Below, piece after piece: positions 32,812 through 44,724 of a stretch of DNA of 64,000 bases. A model generated the notes under the pieces. That model did no database searches. It was not told the DNA's origin and was given only the letters and a program-made list of their open reading frames with translations. Origin of the DNA: Ulota crispa (Eukaryota; Streptophyta; Bryopsida; Orthotrichales; Orthotrichaceae); NCBI GenBank assembly GCA_963920765.1, contig OY987245.1, forward strand, positions 24,320,727 to 24,384,726, given 5' to 3'. Numbering within the stretch: position 1 is the stretch's first letter; each line of letters opens with the position of its first letter. The position numbers were made by a program, and so were the translations under genes.

Positions 32812-34492
32812 GAAGATCTCCCTAAATCCCCCTCCTTACACACAATTCGAAATCACCCAACAAGGCGAACACCAAAACAATCCCCTACGATCACGAATTC
32901 ACCCACCAATTTAAACGAGATTTCTCCGAGCTACTGATCTGGCATCAGCGCTTCTCCACCATAGCCACCGGCTCTCAGCATCACTGCACCGTTCAGCATT
33001 GTCACGTCATACCTGCTGCAGCTAATTGCAAATACTAGCAGACTCAACCTAAAACTGCGGCCTTTAAGTCTCAATGACGTCGAGATTCAAAATGTGGAGA
33101 AGGCCTGGAATGAGCGGGATGTGCAGCAGCACTTGCGAGTGTTGCGCAGTCACAGCTGCAGTTAAGTCTAGTACTACTACAAGGGGAGTAAGTGAAGTGC
33201 GGCGCCAGTGATGAAGCTCCGATGAGAGGAGAAGATCTTATGAGACTGAGATGCCAAGCTTGCAAGGGAGAGAGAATGGTAAATTTTTGGAGGCTGTAAG
33301 TTAGTAAATGCTTGGAAACATAATTAAAGAAGTGGGGGATTTTCATTCAAAGTGGCAAAGTGATGAAGGCGAACGCGTGAGTACGGCGCGCGGTGGCCTC
33401 GGGGCGAGGGATATTTGGGTCTCGATTGCCTGTTGACTGACTTGACTGACTAGCCCTGCTCTGCTGCCGGAGTCGCCTGACTGACTGGCAGGCTGACTGA
33501 CTGCGACGGCGTTGTTCTGCGTGTCTGCCTCGCCCTTGCCTCGCTCCTCTTCAGAATTCAGACTTCAGAGTTCAGTCCCCCCTTTGAGCCCTTTGAAGCA
33601 TGGCAACGCTGGCATGCCAGTGCCTTTTGTTGTAATTGCCTCCCGCCGCAGGCGCCGCACGGCAGTGCCCCCAATTTTACTAACGGGTCAATATTAAATG
33701 TTCTTGCTTTATTTTAGTGATGATATATCAGTACTCAATCAGTAGTGGTTTACTCCAGGGTCTGGGAAATATTTGAGATTTTTCAGTTCCTGTATTGAAC
33801 CGGTTTATCAAGGAGCTCTTGCTGTTATTTTCTCTATTTCATACTATAAGTAATATTTTAAAGATTTTTGACCAGTTTTTAACCAAAGTTTGTGAATTGT
33901 AGATGGTATTTTCTCATTTCAATTGGCTAGCATTGAACTAGCGGTTGGTTCTTCCCGGGCCTTGAGTAACTTTACTCTTGCAAAAAAGTTACACCAAAGA
34001 TACTTTTGTTGCTGTAAAACATATGGATACCAAATTGGTGAATTTGAGTTTGTAGCCCCTTCAACTAATTACAGAAGTGCCAATCTTTTCTTTCATATAT
34101 AAAAAATATAACCTTTTCTATATATAGAAAAATACAACCAATAATACTATCTTTTTTCTATATATAAAAGAATCTTTGTATATTTACATTAAATAATAAA
34201 AGGTCGTATGTTTATGTGTAATTGTGTATGTGTGTATGTGTATATGTAGCCCCTTGAGGTATAAATAAAAGTGCCAATCTTTCTTTAATTATATAATAGA
34301 ATACAACCTTTTCTCTATATATATAGAAGAATACAACCAATAATACAACCTTTTTCTATATGTAAAAGAATAATTATATATCTACGATAAATTTAAAAAA
34401 GGTTGTGTGTGTATGTGTGTAATTGTGTATGTACATATGTGTGTTGTTTGATGAATCCATTTTTAGTTTGTTATTCACTTAAAAATAGAGTA
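32812..34492. other. Upstream region of the ARM gene
   Basis: Promoter and 5' leader of the ARM gene. It is GC-richer up to about 33,700, with TGAC-type simple repeats at 33,430-33,510, then AT-rich with two similar TATA-containing simple blocks (about 34,080-34,240 and 34,265-34,440). No gene was recognised. Confidence 0.45.
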
Positions 34493-35046
34493 AAGTAGGA
34501 ACACCCATAAGCGTGAGTTTAAGCATTATCGGGTATATACCCTAATCAAACAAGCCTGAGAATAATATTGCTAGATTAGCAAGAAAGAATGAAAAATATT
34601 GGGATCAATTTCAAATTCCCAATTGCAAGCATTTGTTCACAAAGATTTTTCAAAGTCCAAAATCACTGAGAATTCATGGCTGTGAGTAGGAGATGCTAAA
34701 AACAACAGGATGGGGTTCTCTAAACCATCATGCAAGTCACCTACAACCATCACTTTGTCACCCATAACCATCACTTTGTCACCCATAACCATCACTTTGT
34801 CACCCATAACCATCACTTTGTCACCCATAACCATCACTTTGTCACCCATAACCATCACTTTGTCACCCATAACCATCACTTTGTCACCCATAACCATCAC
34901 TTTGTCACCCATAACCATCACTTTGTCACCCAACCATCACTTAAGTTCCAAAAACCACCAAATTTACTAATTTCAAATGACTGACACAAGCTGTTAGATG
35001 TAGGTCACAGTCACGGGTATACTCACGGTTATGAGTGTTTCTACCT
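34493..35046. mobile_element. TA-flanked MITE, AGGTAGG family A, with internal minisatellite (554 bp)
   Basis: Begins AAGTAGGAACACCCATAAGC and ends GTTATGAGTGTTTCTACCT, flanked by TA. It contains a 21-bp tandem array at 34,738-34,940. Sister copies with fewer units are at 39,735-40,052 and 54,748-54,890. Non-repeat parts (AATTTCAA, CCACAAAGATTTTTCAAAGTCC) match the 39.7-kb copy. Confidence 0.75.
34738..34940. repeat. Minisatellite, 21-bp unit, nine near-perfect copies
   Basis: The unit contains CACCCATAACCATCAC and repeats nine times with almost no variation, then a broken copy. Because 21 is divisible by three, it produces repetitive open frames on both strands, which are not genes. The low divergence points to recent expansion inside the host MITE. 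Confidence 0.95.
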
Positions 35047-35319
35047 TAGTGTCCAAGTTTAACCAAAGTAAAGTATGAGTTTAACCAAAGTAAAAATAGA
35101 GTACAATAGAAAAGTAAAAGTGCATAAACTATAAATGAAATTTTTATTTATATAAATCTACCTATGCTAAATGGAGTTTTTTTATACAAATCTTACCCTA
35201 TGTTGAATGGAGTAAAAATAAATTATATAAATCTTAACCCATACTAAGTGGAGTCACCAATATTCATTTAACTTTGCTAAACGGGTGTACAAACTAGTTT
35301 TTATACATACATATATATA

Positions 35320-36240
35320 TATATAAAGTTTACTCTACTCATCGATTGTACAAACAGGTTGTTCATTGTGCCCCTATTCCCATGACTTTTATTCCAGTGC
35401 CCCTTAAATGTACTTTATTCCATTTATAAATTTAGTTGAACTTGTACTCTTACTACTCTATTTTTAAGTGGAACTAAAGATGAACTTTGCGGAATCAACC
35501 TCCTCACCTATAGAGCCGTTGAGTTTGACCACCACCTGATATTCAATTATTATATAGAATATATATATATGAGTTTACGCACCCGTCGTACCAACAGGAT
35601 TATGCTCCCACCTCTTAATCCCGTGCCTCCCTATCTCCGTGAGTTGTGGTGCAATTGCCAATGATGATGCAATTGCTAGTAACATGTTGTTAACATCTAT
35701 TAAAGAGTTGTAGGTGATTTTACTTTATTCCATTTATAAATTTAGTTGAACTTGTACTCCATTCTATTTTTAAGTGGAACTTAAGATGGGCTTTGCAGAA
35801 TCATCCTCCTCACCTATGAAATTGTTGAGCTCGACTGTTGCACAATATTCTATTATAATATACAAGTTTACACACCCATTGTACCAATGCGTTGATAGGT
35901 TTATGCATCAACTCTATGCCACAACAACCCCTATGTTACATCACCCCCTATCCATTATTCCACATCATCCTCTATTCCCGTGCCCCTTATCCCCATGTCC
36001 CCATTCTATATGCCCCTCTATCCATGTGCTCCGTATCCCCATGCCTCTCAAATTTTACTTTATTCTATTTATAACTTTAGTTAAACTTGAACTCTACTCT
36101 ATTTTGAAATGGAACTAAAGATGGACTTTGCGGAATTGCCCTCTTCACCTATGGAACCGTTGAGTGCAACCACCGCATGATATTCTATTATAATATAGAT
36201 ACATACATATATATCTATATATATTTATATATATCTATAT
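35320..36240. repeat. Three direct copies of a roughly 300-bp unit (left arm of a large inverted cluster)
   Basis: Each copy has a block with TTTACTTTATTCCATTTATA, then a CTATTTTTAAGTGGAACT stretch, GACTTTGCGGAAT-like text, GTTGAG..(C/T)GACC, and a TATTCTATTATAATATA tail. Between copies lie CCCC..ATGCC-rich minisatellite pieces. The same unit occurs inverted at 36,885-37,660. No coding capacity. Confidence 0.7.
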
Positions 36241-36265
36241 ATATCTATATATATACATATATATA

Positions 36266-36648
36266 GGGAATTACTACAGCGACATCCTAAATTGCTAATG
36301 GGATACCCCTTTTAAGCATGAAATTTCATAATTCAGTGCTATTTTTTATTTATTAAATGGTCCATCATTCATTCCATCACAAAATCATCACCTTCTTGAA
36401 AGAAAACATGACAAATACCAAAAATAATGAAATATTATTGCTCCAATACTTCTTTTTCATATATCTTTGCTTTAAGTAAATCAAAAGTTTTATGTTTTTA
36501 GTTTGAGATTTAAGTACATCTATTTTTTTAATATAGCCTTAGAGTGATAAAGGTGAAACAAATCTTTGGATCCAAATTAAAAAACAGCATAATCAACATT
36601 AAAAATCACATTTTCATGCTTAGAGGGGATGTCCGGTTAGCAATTCCC
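36266..36648. mobile_element. Foldback MITE, GGGAATT type (383 bp)
   Basis: Ends GGGAATTACTACAGCGACAT and GGATGTCCGGTTAGCAATTCCC with inner pair CCCCTTTTAAGCATGAAA and inverse, flanked by TATA microsatellite on both sides. The arrangement resembles the GGGAG family at 28,558-28,956. Confidence 0.65.
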
Positions 36649-36689
36649 TATATAAATATATAAAAATAAAAGAATAGCATTCAGTTAGT

Positions 36690-36870
36690 TTTTAATCAGT
36701 TAAGGTCGGGCATGACTAGGAGAGGTTTGGGCATGACTAGTATCAAAAAATTACAAATGGAATCTATATTAATAAAAAAATAGCATTCAGTCAGTTAGGG
36801 CTTGTCATATAATAATGTTCAATCAATTAGGGTCGGCCATAAGTTAGGTTTGGGCATGACTAGGATCGAA
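36690..36870. repeat. Short duplicated block with GGGCATGACTAG
   Basis: AATAGCATTCAGT followed by GGTCGG(C/G)CAT and GGTTTGGGCATGACTAG occurs twice within about 180 bp, forming an imperfect tandem pair near the centre of the inverted cluster. Confidence 0.55.
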
Positions 36871-36884
36871 AAGGTATAAATGGA

Positions 36885-37656
36885 TAAAGTAAAATCACTT
36901 ATGACTCTCTTTTATCTGCTTCGCTAGACGTTAACAACAAGTTACTAGCAGTTGCACCGTCATTACTAGTTGCACCACAACTTTCAAAGAGGGCACAGAG
37001 ATAAGGGAGCACGGGAAGAAGGGGCACGAGGATAAGGGGGCACAGGGATAAAGAGACAACGAGATAAGGGGGCACGGCGATAGGAGGACACAGGGATAAA
37101 GAGGCACAAAGATACGAGGGCATGGGGATAGAGGACACAGAGATAATGGGGCACAAGGATAAGGGGCACGGGGATAGAGGGCACAACGATATGGGGGCAC
37201 GGGGATAGAGGGCACAACGATATGGGGGCACGGGGATAGAGGGCACAACGATATGGGGGCACGGGGATAGAGGGCACAACGATATGGGGGCACAAGGATC
37301 ATGGAGCATGGGGATAGGGGGTGGGGGGCATAAACCCGTCGATATGATGGGTAGTATATATATATGTCTCTATATTATAATAGAATATTGTGCGGTGGTG
37401 GTGATGGTCAAACTCAACAATTTCGTAGGTGGAGAGGACAATTCCGCAAAATCCATCTTTAGTTCCACTTAAAAAATAGAGTAGAGTACAAGTTTAACTA
37501 AAGTTATAAATGGAATAAAGTAAAATCACCTACAACTCTTTATTAGACGTTAACAACATGTCACTGGCAATTGCACCACAACTCATAGAGATAGGGGGGC
37601 ATGGGATTAGGATGTGGGAGCATAATCTTATCGATACGATGGGTGCGTAAACTCTA

Positions 37657-37660
<4 letters not shown>
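36885..37660. repeat. Inverted counterparts of the 300-bp unit plus 31-bp minisatellite
   Basis: Two inverted copies of the 35,320-36,240 unit surround a (G)GGGCAC-rich array. Four almost perfect 31-bp units containing GGGGATAGAGGGCACAACG occupy 37,169-37,292, and degenerate 15-16-bp relatives extend from about 36,990. Long frames here are Pro/Cys/Leu-rich translations of the repeat and are not genes. A (TA)n run follows at 37,658-37,692. Confidence 0.8.
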
Positions 37661-37704
<44 letters not shown>

Positions 37705-37907
37705 CATTTATATACATATATATAGAAGCAAACATTATTTTTAGCTGCCTGTTCTGATTGGTTGTGAAAAATTGTTATGATGTAACTTCCAATGACCCAT
37801 TAGACTTTATTGTTGACCACCAGATGAATCATGGAGCTACTTGCTTTGATGGGCTAAAAGAGAATGTAAAAGGTGTGACTTCTAATAATCTGCTACTTTG
37901 AGAATGT

Positions 37908-38629
37908 TTAACCCCTAAAGGACCAAGCCTCCTTTTGGGAGATAAATGAGATTTTGGGCATGTACCTATGGCTAAACTACTTTGTGTAATTTTTTGAAAA
38001 TTTTATGGAAGATGGGGAATTCAAAGATCTACGTGGGCGTCTAATTTTTTCTTCATTTTGACATTTATTGAAGAAGTTAAAAATGAATTTCTAGAAAAAG
38101 ATTCAAATTGGGTAGCCCAAAAAATTCTGAAAATTTGCATTAAAAAAGAGTAATAATATGAAGTAGGTTCTTTAGACTTATATATAGGTGGGGACCTTTG
38201 AATTATTCAATTTTCATTGATGAGATGAAAGTTATAAGAAGTATTTGTTTGCTAGTAGGTGTGATTTTGAGAGAAACAATACCTACCCACAAAGAAAAAC
38301 TTCTCATACTTTATCTCATCAACAAAAATTGAATAATTCAAAACTCCCCACCTACATATAAATCTAAAGAACCTATTTCATATATTATTATTTTTAATGC
38401 AATTTTTCAGAATTTTTTGGACTGCCCAATCTAGGCCTTTTTCCATAAATTCATTTTTAACTTCCTCAATAAATGTCAAAACGAAGAAAAAATTAGACAC
38501 CCACGTAGATCTTTGAATTCCCCATTGTCCATAAAAGTTTCAAAATATCACGCAAAGTAGTATAGCCATAGGTACATGCCCAGAATCCCATTTGTCCCCC
38601 AAGGGGACAGTTGGTCCTTTAGGAATTAA
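37908..38629. mobile_element. Large TTAA-flanked foldback element, family T3 (722 bp)
   Basis: Starts TTAACCCCTAAAGGACCAA and ends TTGGTCCTTTAGGAATTAA. The whole element is two arms of about 340 bp in inverted orientation around a short spacer near 38,245-38,275. Arm matches include CATGTACCTATGGCTA, GATCTACGTGGG and GAATTATTCAATTTT with their inverses. A degenerate relative is at 40,202-41,139. Confidence 0.85.
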
Positions 38630-39734
38630 CGCATTGAACTTTGATGAGGAAGAAGAGAGCTTGTTTATTTGGGATGCAAGCCAAGCAACTGCTTTGCTAC
38701 CTCCTCTAAGAAACTATGTCTTCTAGTGGTATTCAACCGCAACAAGGTGATCTTGATCCTTGGTTGTTAATTAGGATTTATGGGTTTTAGAGTTGGAGAT
38801 CTAGCCTAAAACTCATGCATATACACGTAAACAATAGTTATGGATAAGTCATTGACATTGTACCCACATGACAATTGGAATTGTTGACAATATTTTTGCT
38901 AGCGTTTGTGGATGAATTGATTTGATTTTTTGTTTTCATTGGCCACTTTTTTTGATTAGATTGCTATTGCATCATTTGTTTGTTGCAAAGATGTTCTTAT
39001 TGCTTGCATTGGTACAATAGGTACCTATACTAGTATATCCCTAATGTTATACAAGAAATTGAATTGCCACTCCAACATGTCCATCCAATTTGTTACCAGC
39101 ACACAAATTATTTAAGAACAAGTATGCTTTGCACATGATTCTTCCCATGTCTTTTTAATTTCTTATGACTTTTCAAGTGACTTTTTATATTCCTCTTCCT
39201 TGCCAATTTCTCTACTTCCCCTCCTCAAATTTCTTGTGACTTTTCACCCACCCTCCCTTTCCCTACCTCTTCCTTTCCCGCTTCCCTTGAATTTCAAATC
39301 TTGGGTGATTGAGAAACACTCAATGGTTGACACTTGATAATTTATAAAAGAGAGTTTGAAGAATTTTTTTTAATGACTATTCACCCTCCGTTTGGATGCC
39401 TTTTCTTCTCCCTTCATCCCTCTCTAATCGAACTTGTGATGTTAATAGTAAATTTTATCATGAGACCAGAGGATAATTCGCTCTTTATAACATCAACATT
39501 TGATTAAATTTAAAACATTCAAGCATAGATATTAGGTATATTTTTCTACCAAAAAAAAAAAAAATCTGTTCAATCCTATTGGGTGGTTTATTTGTCAAAT
39601 TACCCCAACTCGCCCTATCTTAAACTTGATCATCGCGTCTACACAGGTTGCTCAATTTAGCAATAAGCTTACCTTTACCACATGAAAATGTGGATCATAC
39701 TTGGTAAAATGTCTATTCTCCAGATTTTTATGTA

Positions 39735-40052
39735 AGGTAGGCGCACTCATAAGAGTGGAAATAAGGGTTTTGGAGTAGGTAAAACAATTGACTAATTTTG
39801 AAAAAAATACTGTATGCTAGGAAATGGAAGTCAAAAGTATTGGCATCAATTTCAAGGTTCCAACTACAAGAATTTGTCCACAAAGATTTTTCAAAGTCCA
39901 AAATCATTGAAATTGTAAGAACCATGTGTAAGAGATACTAAAAACAAGGCTTGTTGGTACTTAAATAGTGAAATGGGTACTCAAAACCTCATGCTAGTCA
40001 CCCACAACCATCACTTCATCACCCATAACCAGCACTCAATCACCCACAACCG
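39735..40052. mobile_element. AGGTAGG family A copy, right end missing
   Basis: Left end AGGTAGGCGCACTCATAAG after TA. The interior matches 34,493-35,046, including ACAAAGATTTTTCAAAGTCC, and carries about three diverged units of the 21-bp minisatellite. The right inverted repeat was not found. Confidence 0.6.
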
Positions 40053-40201
40053 TTTGTTTTTTTATTGATTAGCCCTGCCACTGTACCTTATCAACGTGGA
40101 GTCATGGACTGTTGACAAAAATAACATTAATGTTGAAATTACAAATTATCACAACATACATGAATTGTCATGGTCAAAAACTGAAGTCCCAAATATGAAA
40201 T

Positions 40202-41139
40202 TCAACCCCTAAAGGTCCAACTATCCCCTCAAGGGACAAATGGATTTTGGGCAATTAATTATAACTAAACTAGTTTGTGTGATTTTTGAAACTTTAATTG
40301 AAGATAGGGAATCCATGATCTAGATGGGCATCTAATGTTTTCTTCAATTCCGACATTTATTGAAGAAGTTATGCATGAAATTCTGAAAAACAAGGGAAGG
40401 CAAGCAATCCGGGTAGCCCAACAATATTCTTCAAAAATTGCATTTAAAAAAAATAAAAATCTGAAATTGGTTCTTTACATTTACATATATGTGGGAAGCT
40501 TTGAATCATTCAATTTTGACTGATGAGTTAGAAGGTTTAGTTTGTGGGTAGGTCCGGGACTCCCAAACCTCCATTCCTTTTGTCCCTTGTAGCATTTGGT
40601 GCTTTACTTTTTTGAGCTCTTTGTGTAAATTTTTTTTATTAGTTTTTCTTGCAAGTTTTAGTAAGCTAAGAACCCTTTTTTTTCACCATTTGGATCAATC
40701 TGATATGAATTTTTGAGTTTGACATAAAACCTTAACTAGGCCCTAGTGTATATGCAAGTTTCATGACCTTCCAGAATTGCAAGATTTTAAAAATTATGAT
40801 CCACACCTCCAATTCATTTGAAAACTCTTCCACACATACCTAACTTAGTCTTCTACTTGGAAAAAATAAACCTCAACTTTGAGTAGAGCATTTTTTATTT
40901 ATTTAGGAGTGGTCAACGGCTTCTAAAAAAAACTTTTTTTTTCACTTTGGATGTCAATATCTCACTCCTCTATTTCTAGAATGAGCTAGTTTTTTTCCAT
41001 GTGTACCTCTCATAGTCTAGGGCAAGATCTTATGGTTGGATTTATTAAAAAAATAACCCTTTTTCCTACTTTTCTACTCATTCCTACAAAAGTGACATTG
41101 GCTTTCACGGAAAAAGGGGCTTTGGCCTTTAAGGGGTAA
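40202..41139. mobile_element. TTAA-type element related to family T3, degenerate
   Basis: Begins (T)CAACCCCTAAAGGTCCAA and ends GGCCTTTAAGGGGTAA. The left 300 bp aligns with the left arm of 37,908-38,629 (TGTGTGATTTTTGAAA, GACATTTATTGAAGAAGTTA). The remainder is unrelated, so it may hold an insertion or be a longer form. Confidence 0.6.
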
Positions 41140-41373
41140 TCATACTGCTATTTGATGGCAAATTCCATTACCATCATTCTTAGGAATTTTACGTGAGAAA
41201 ATGAAAATCTAGCCTAGAAATTAACATACTTACAAGAAATTATGCACTACTCTAGGTGTAGAGTTTGTATAATACTTTGCATTCCTCTTGAACTTGATTA
41301 CTGACTGTTAAAATGATATGGATATTGTCCTAAGTTGTAATTTGTCTCCAATCAAAAGTGCACAATTTCAATA

Positions 41374-41776
41374 AGGGGATTGATAGGTCTACCAAACCCT
41401 TTCAGCTATTCTACCACCCCCAGGTAAATTTTAGATTTCTACCATCAAATAGTTGAATTTGAGAATTTGAAATTCAATTTGGACTTAGAGATCTTGATTT
41501 TGTCTAGAACCATAAGAAAAAGGTTGTAATTGTACAACACCCAATGAAAAAGCTTAGCTTGGGAGAAAATCATTAAGTTTTTACTTTTGTTTTTAAAAAA
41601 GATAAGCTTTTTCATTAGGTGTTGTTCAATTAGAACCTTTTTATGATTCTAAACTAAATCTAAGTCCAAATTTGAATTCCAAATTCTCAAATTCAGCTTT
41701 TTGATGGTAGAAATCTAAAATTTACCTGGGGGGTGGTAGAATAGCTGAAAGGGTTTGGTAGACATATCAATCCCCT
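41374..41776. mobile_element. Foldback MITE with 7-bp flanking repeats (403 bp)
   Basis: Ends AGGGGATTGATAGGTCTACC and GGTAGACATATCAATCCCCT. The arms run about 170 bp with high identity, including CAGCTATTCTACCACCCCC and inverse. Both sides are flanked by TTCAATA (41,367-41,373 and 41,777-41,783), a clean 7-bp direct repeat. The superfamily is not assigned. Confidence 0.8.
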
Positions 41777-41905
41777 TTCAATAATTAGTAAATAAAGGTA
41801 TTACTACCAGGTCACCAATTATCAGTGCTCACAAATTATAACAGCACCAAGTAGAACCTCCTAAAAAAAATAAGAACATAATAGTTGGAAAAATTTAAGA
41901 TGTTA

Positions 41906-42323
41906 AGGCATCCCCAATCCAGCCGAGAAACAAGCTTAGGAAAACTTGTCAACCAATGTTTGACGCCAGCTCTCTTACAAAGCAGGACCATTTCCCTATC
42001 CACCACCTTCCAATGCACATACATTATGACACTCACTAAACACAGTATTTTAATAGTTTATGTTTTTTTAAGTGCTTATTTGTGGCTGATTCATGTCAGA
42101 AGTATCTAAAATTCCCTGAAATTGCATTAGAGTCATAGTTGAAGTGGTATGCAGGACTCTCCAAATAGTAAAAATTTGCTGGAGAGGGACTCTTATGTGA
42201 GGAGCCCTAAAAAATGTAGTATGATTTACCTGCTGCATTGGAGCCCATGTTTTTGCTCAAGTCTAATTTAAAGCACTGCACAAGCTTTTGCCTGCCTCTC
42301 TTACAGCTGCATTGGAGATGCCC
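41906..42323. mobile_element. Tourist/hAT-like MITE with GGCATCTCCAAT ends (418 bp)
   Basis: Left end AGGCATCCCCAATCCAGC and right end GCTGCATTGGAGATGCCC form the GGCATCTCCAATGCAGC type of inverted repeat widely seen in plant MITEs. TTA occurs on both sides (41,903-41,905 and 42,324-42,326), consistent with a TWA duplication. Confidence 0.7.
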
Positions 42324-42326
42324 TTA

Positions 42327-43519
42327 GCAAAAACTACTTTTTGTTTTTACAAAATGGAGCTACTTATAGGCCATAATTAACTAATTAAAGACTATGAAGA
42401 AAATTCTACATTGTCAAGAGCAATAGTAAGCTTAATGCATTCAAGAGGAGCTGTAGTTCAGCGGCATTCAGATCCTCTAAAACTACATTGGATTGGCTCC
42501 ATTAGCGAGAGAGAAGAAAATAACCTTCCGAAGTGAAGGTTCCGAAAACATTAAAAATTTCCAATTGCTCTTTGCCTCATGGTATGGTTCTTATATATTG
42601 GACTTTTAATTGTGCAAAATCTTTTTAAATAACAAAAATCTTTTTAAATATGGTCGTAATGGGAATCAGTCACATTTGGATAAATTGGTTTACATTTTGT
42701 ACATGTTTTTGCATAAATTAGGTGTCCTCAATCTAGTTGGGATGAGGGTATTGTGTCAATATAGTGGAAGTGGGTCCAAGTGTAACAAGAGAAAATTGTT
42801 TCCAATTTTGATGTAAAGCCAAAACAAGAAGCATAAGGTGCTTAACATACGAATGGTCTTGGCCCACACTTAGAGGAAACTTGCAAAGTCCAACTAGTTG
42901 GTTGTCGATGTAGTTGGTGTTGGCGCTTGATTCTTTAATAAATTCCTCTGCGGTGTTTCCATCCCTCTTGCAATCAACCTTCTTGTTATACCTTGCAATT
43001 CCAAACCTAATTGAGCATGAGTCTCCAAACTATTTTGAGAAGCGGCTACAAGAATTGCACACATATTAAGGCCCTCCTTTTGTTGTTTCTAGGGTTTTTA
43101 CCCAAGTTCTTACCTTCCGCCTTGATTAAGGATGCCCTTATTGACTTGACCTCTTAAATACTAAAATATTTGTTTTTTGCTTGATGGATGACAAATAATA
43201 GGACAATTTGCTCACTATTGGATGCAAAAAAGCTAATTTTCATCCCTTTTTCAAAAGTGTGATCATGAAAACATGGTCCATCATGGAAGGCAAAAATTAA
43301 CCTCACCAAATGCACTCATTTTTTAGGCATCCTAAATTGTGAAAAGATTCTCAAAAACAATATTAGGCCCCTTGTTGCCCTTCTTACAACTTCCATGAAA
43401 GCAGCATCATATACCAACTCATGTAACATTTGACAAGAGCATTAATTTTTGTGGGCACTCACTCAACCACACCATTGTAAAACCACTATAACAAGCAACC
43501 ACAATGACCAACCCATAGT
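42327..43519. other. Gene-free stretch
   Basis: AT-rich with short frames only. A segment at 42,440-42,520 again reads CTGTAGTTCAGCGGCATTC, faintly like the preceding MITE interior. Nothing else recognised. Confidence 0.35.
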
Positions 43520-43602
43520 TTAACCCCTCATTGCTAGCAATTCTCAAAAGACATTGAAATTGAGCTGCATTTTGTCTGGTTAAGTAGAGAGGGGTTAAGG
43601 AC

Positions 43603-44408
43603 TTAACCCCTCATCACCCAAGGCTCAAAGAGGGTTCAGGGCATCCTTGCTTTTCAAGTGTTGTAAGTCTCAATGCTAGTTAAGTGTGAAAATCTTAACT
43701 GTACAATCTTGTAGTGTGTATGTTGTAGATGATGTGGAACAAATTTGGGGTTATTTGACCACATAGATTGGAAGATTATAATGTTTTAGTGCTAATGAAA
43801 GATGCTAAAATTTTCCTAAAAATACATTTGGAGGCAGAATTTCATTTCTTAACCTACTCAAATGAAAAAAATGAAAATGTAAAGTGATTCATACCAATTT
43901 ACAAACACATTGGTGAAAGAAAACATCAATCAACATACTTATTTTGTTTGCAAAATTGTTTTGAAACTTAAAAAAAAGTGAAAAAAATAGCAAAAAATCA
44001 CATCTATGGCTAAACCTCCCTCTACTAAAATGCTTCTCATTCACTCATAACGTCTTGGATTGACATGAGGATCTTATCACAATTACTAGACTGTAAGGGG
44101 AACAAAACCTAACAAATTTTTGTTGAAAACAAACATTTGATGAAAAAGATACAAGCCCCCAAAGTTGTAGCCATTAGAATGTTGTGTGGTGAACTCAAAT
44201 TGACCCTATGAACTTTGAATGGCTTTCACAAACTCAATGTGTATTATAATGATTTGAAAATCCTATCATAGAAACTAGACTAGTATGCGCAACTTTGACA
44301 ACAAATTTTACTAAATTTGATCAATATACGCAAAAGTTACAACATTTCAAATTGCAAAAATGGATTGCTAGAGGATAGAAAGTGTCTCCTTAGGCGATGA
44401 GGGGTTAA
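43603..44408. mobile_element. TTAA-flanked element, family T4 (806 bp)
   Basis: Starts TTAACCCCTCATCACCCAAG and ends CTTAGGCGATGAGGGGTTAA, inverted repeats matching at nearly all of 17 positions after TTAA. A further TTAACCCCTCAT end lies at 43,520 and GAGGGGTTAA at 43,598, possibly a tiny related element or an outer boundary. No coding frame. Confidence 0.72.
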
Positions 44409-44724
44409 GGTAGGAGGCTCATAAACTTTCCGGGCTCTAAAACCGTCCACCTTCTCAAATATACTCCTTTTGTACATGTTATTTTTCATAAATTTCAACA
44501 ATGTACAAACAATGTACATTAGGAGATAGACAGTTTTAGAGCCCTATGCCACTTCAAGTTCAAAATTTCATAACTAATTCTACAAAGCTCCAAAAAATAC
44601 GAAACAGCTTGGGTTAGATGCTAATGCCTCTCGTCAGTTGAAGGAAAATGCATTGGAAACTAAATGAAGAAGTTTCGCCTCCCCAAATTTAAGATTAGAT
44701 GGTCGGTTTATGAGCATCCTTCCT
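44408..44724. mobile_element. TA-flanked MITE, AGGTAGG family B, second copy (317 bp)
   Basis: Begins AGGTAGGAGGCTCATAAAC and ends GAGCATCCTTCCT with TA on both sides. The interior is the inverse of 30,030-30,355. It starts within the TTAA that closes the neighbouring T4 element. Confidence 0.78.

Noticed and set aside
34738-34940. CRISPR-like regular repeats
   Set aside because: Units are contiguous with no unique spacers, and the context is a plant MITE.
34637-34984. Repetitive open frames of 84-98 codons on both strands
   Set aside because: They are translations of the 21-bp minisatellite; frame persistence follows from a unit length divisible by three.
36899-37309. Overlapping Pro/Cys/Leu-rich open frames of 103-136 codons
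   Set aside because: They are translations of the G-rich minisatellite in three frames, with no start context or family match.
43520-43598. 79-bp TTAACCCCTC...GAGGGGTTAA mini-element
   Set aside because: The inverted match is only about 10 bp and could be part of the larger neighbouring TTAA element, so it is not listed separately.
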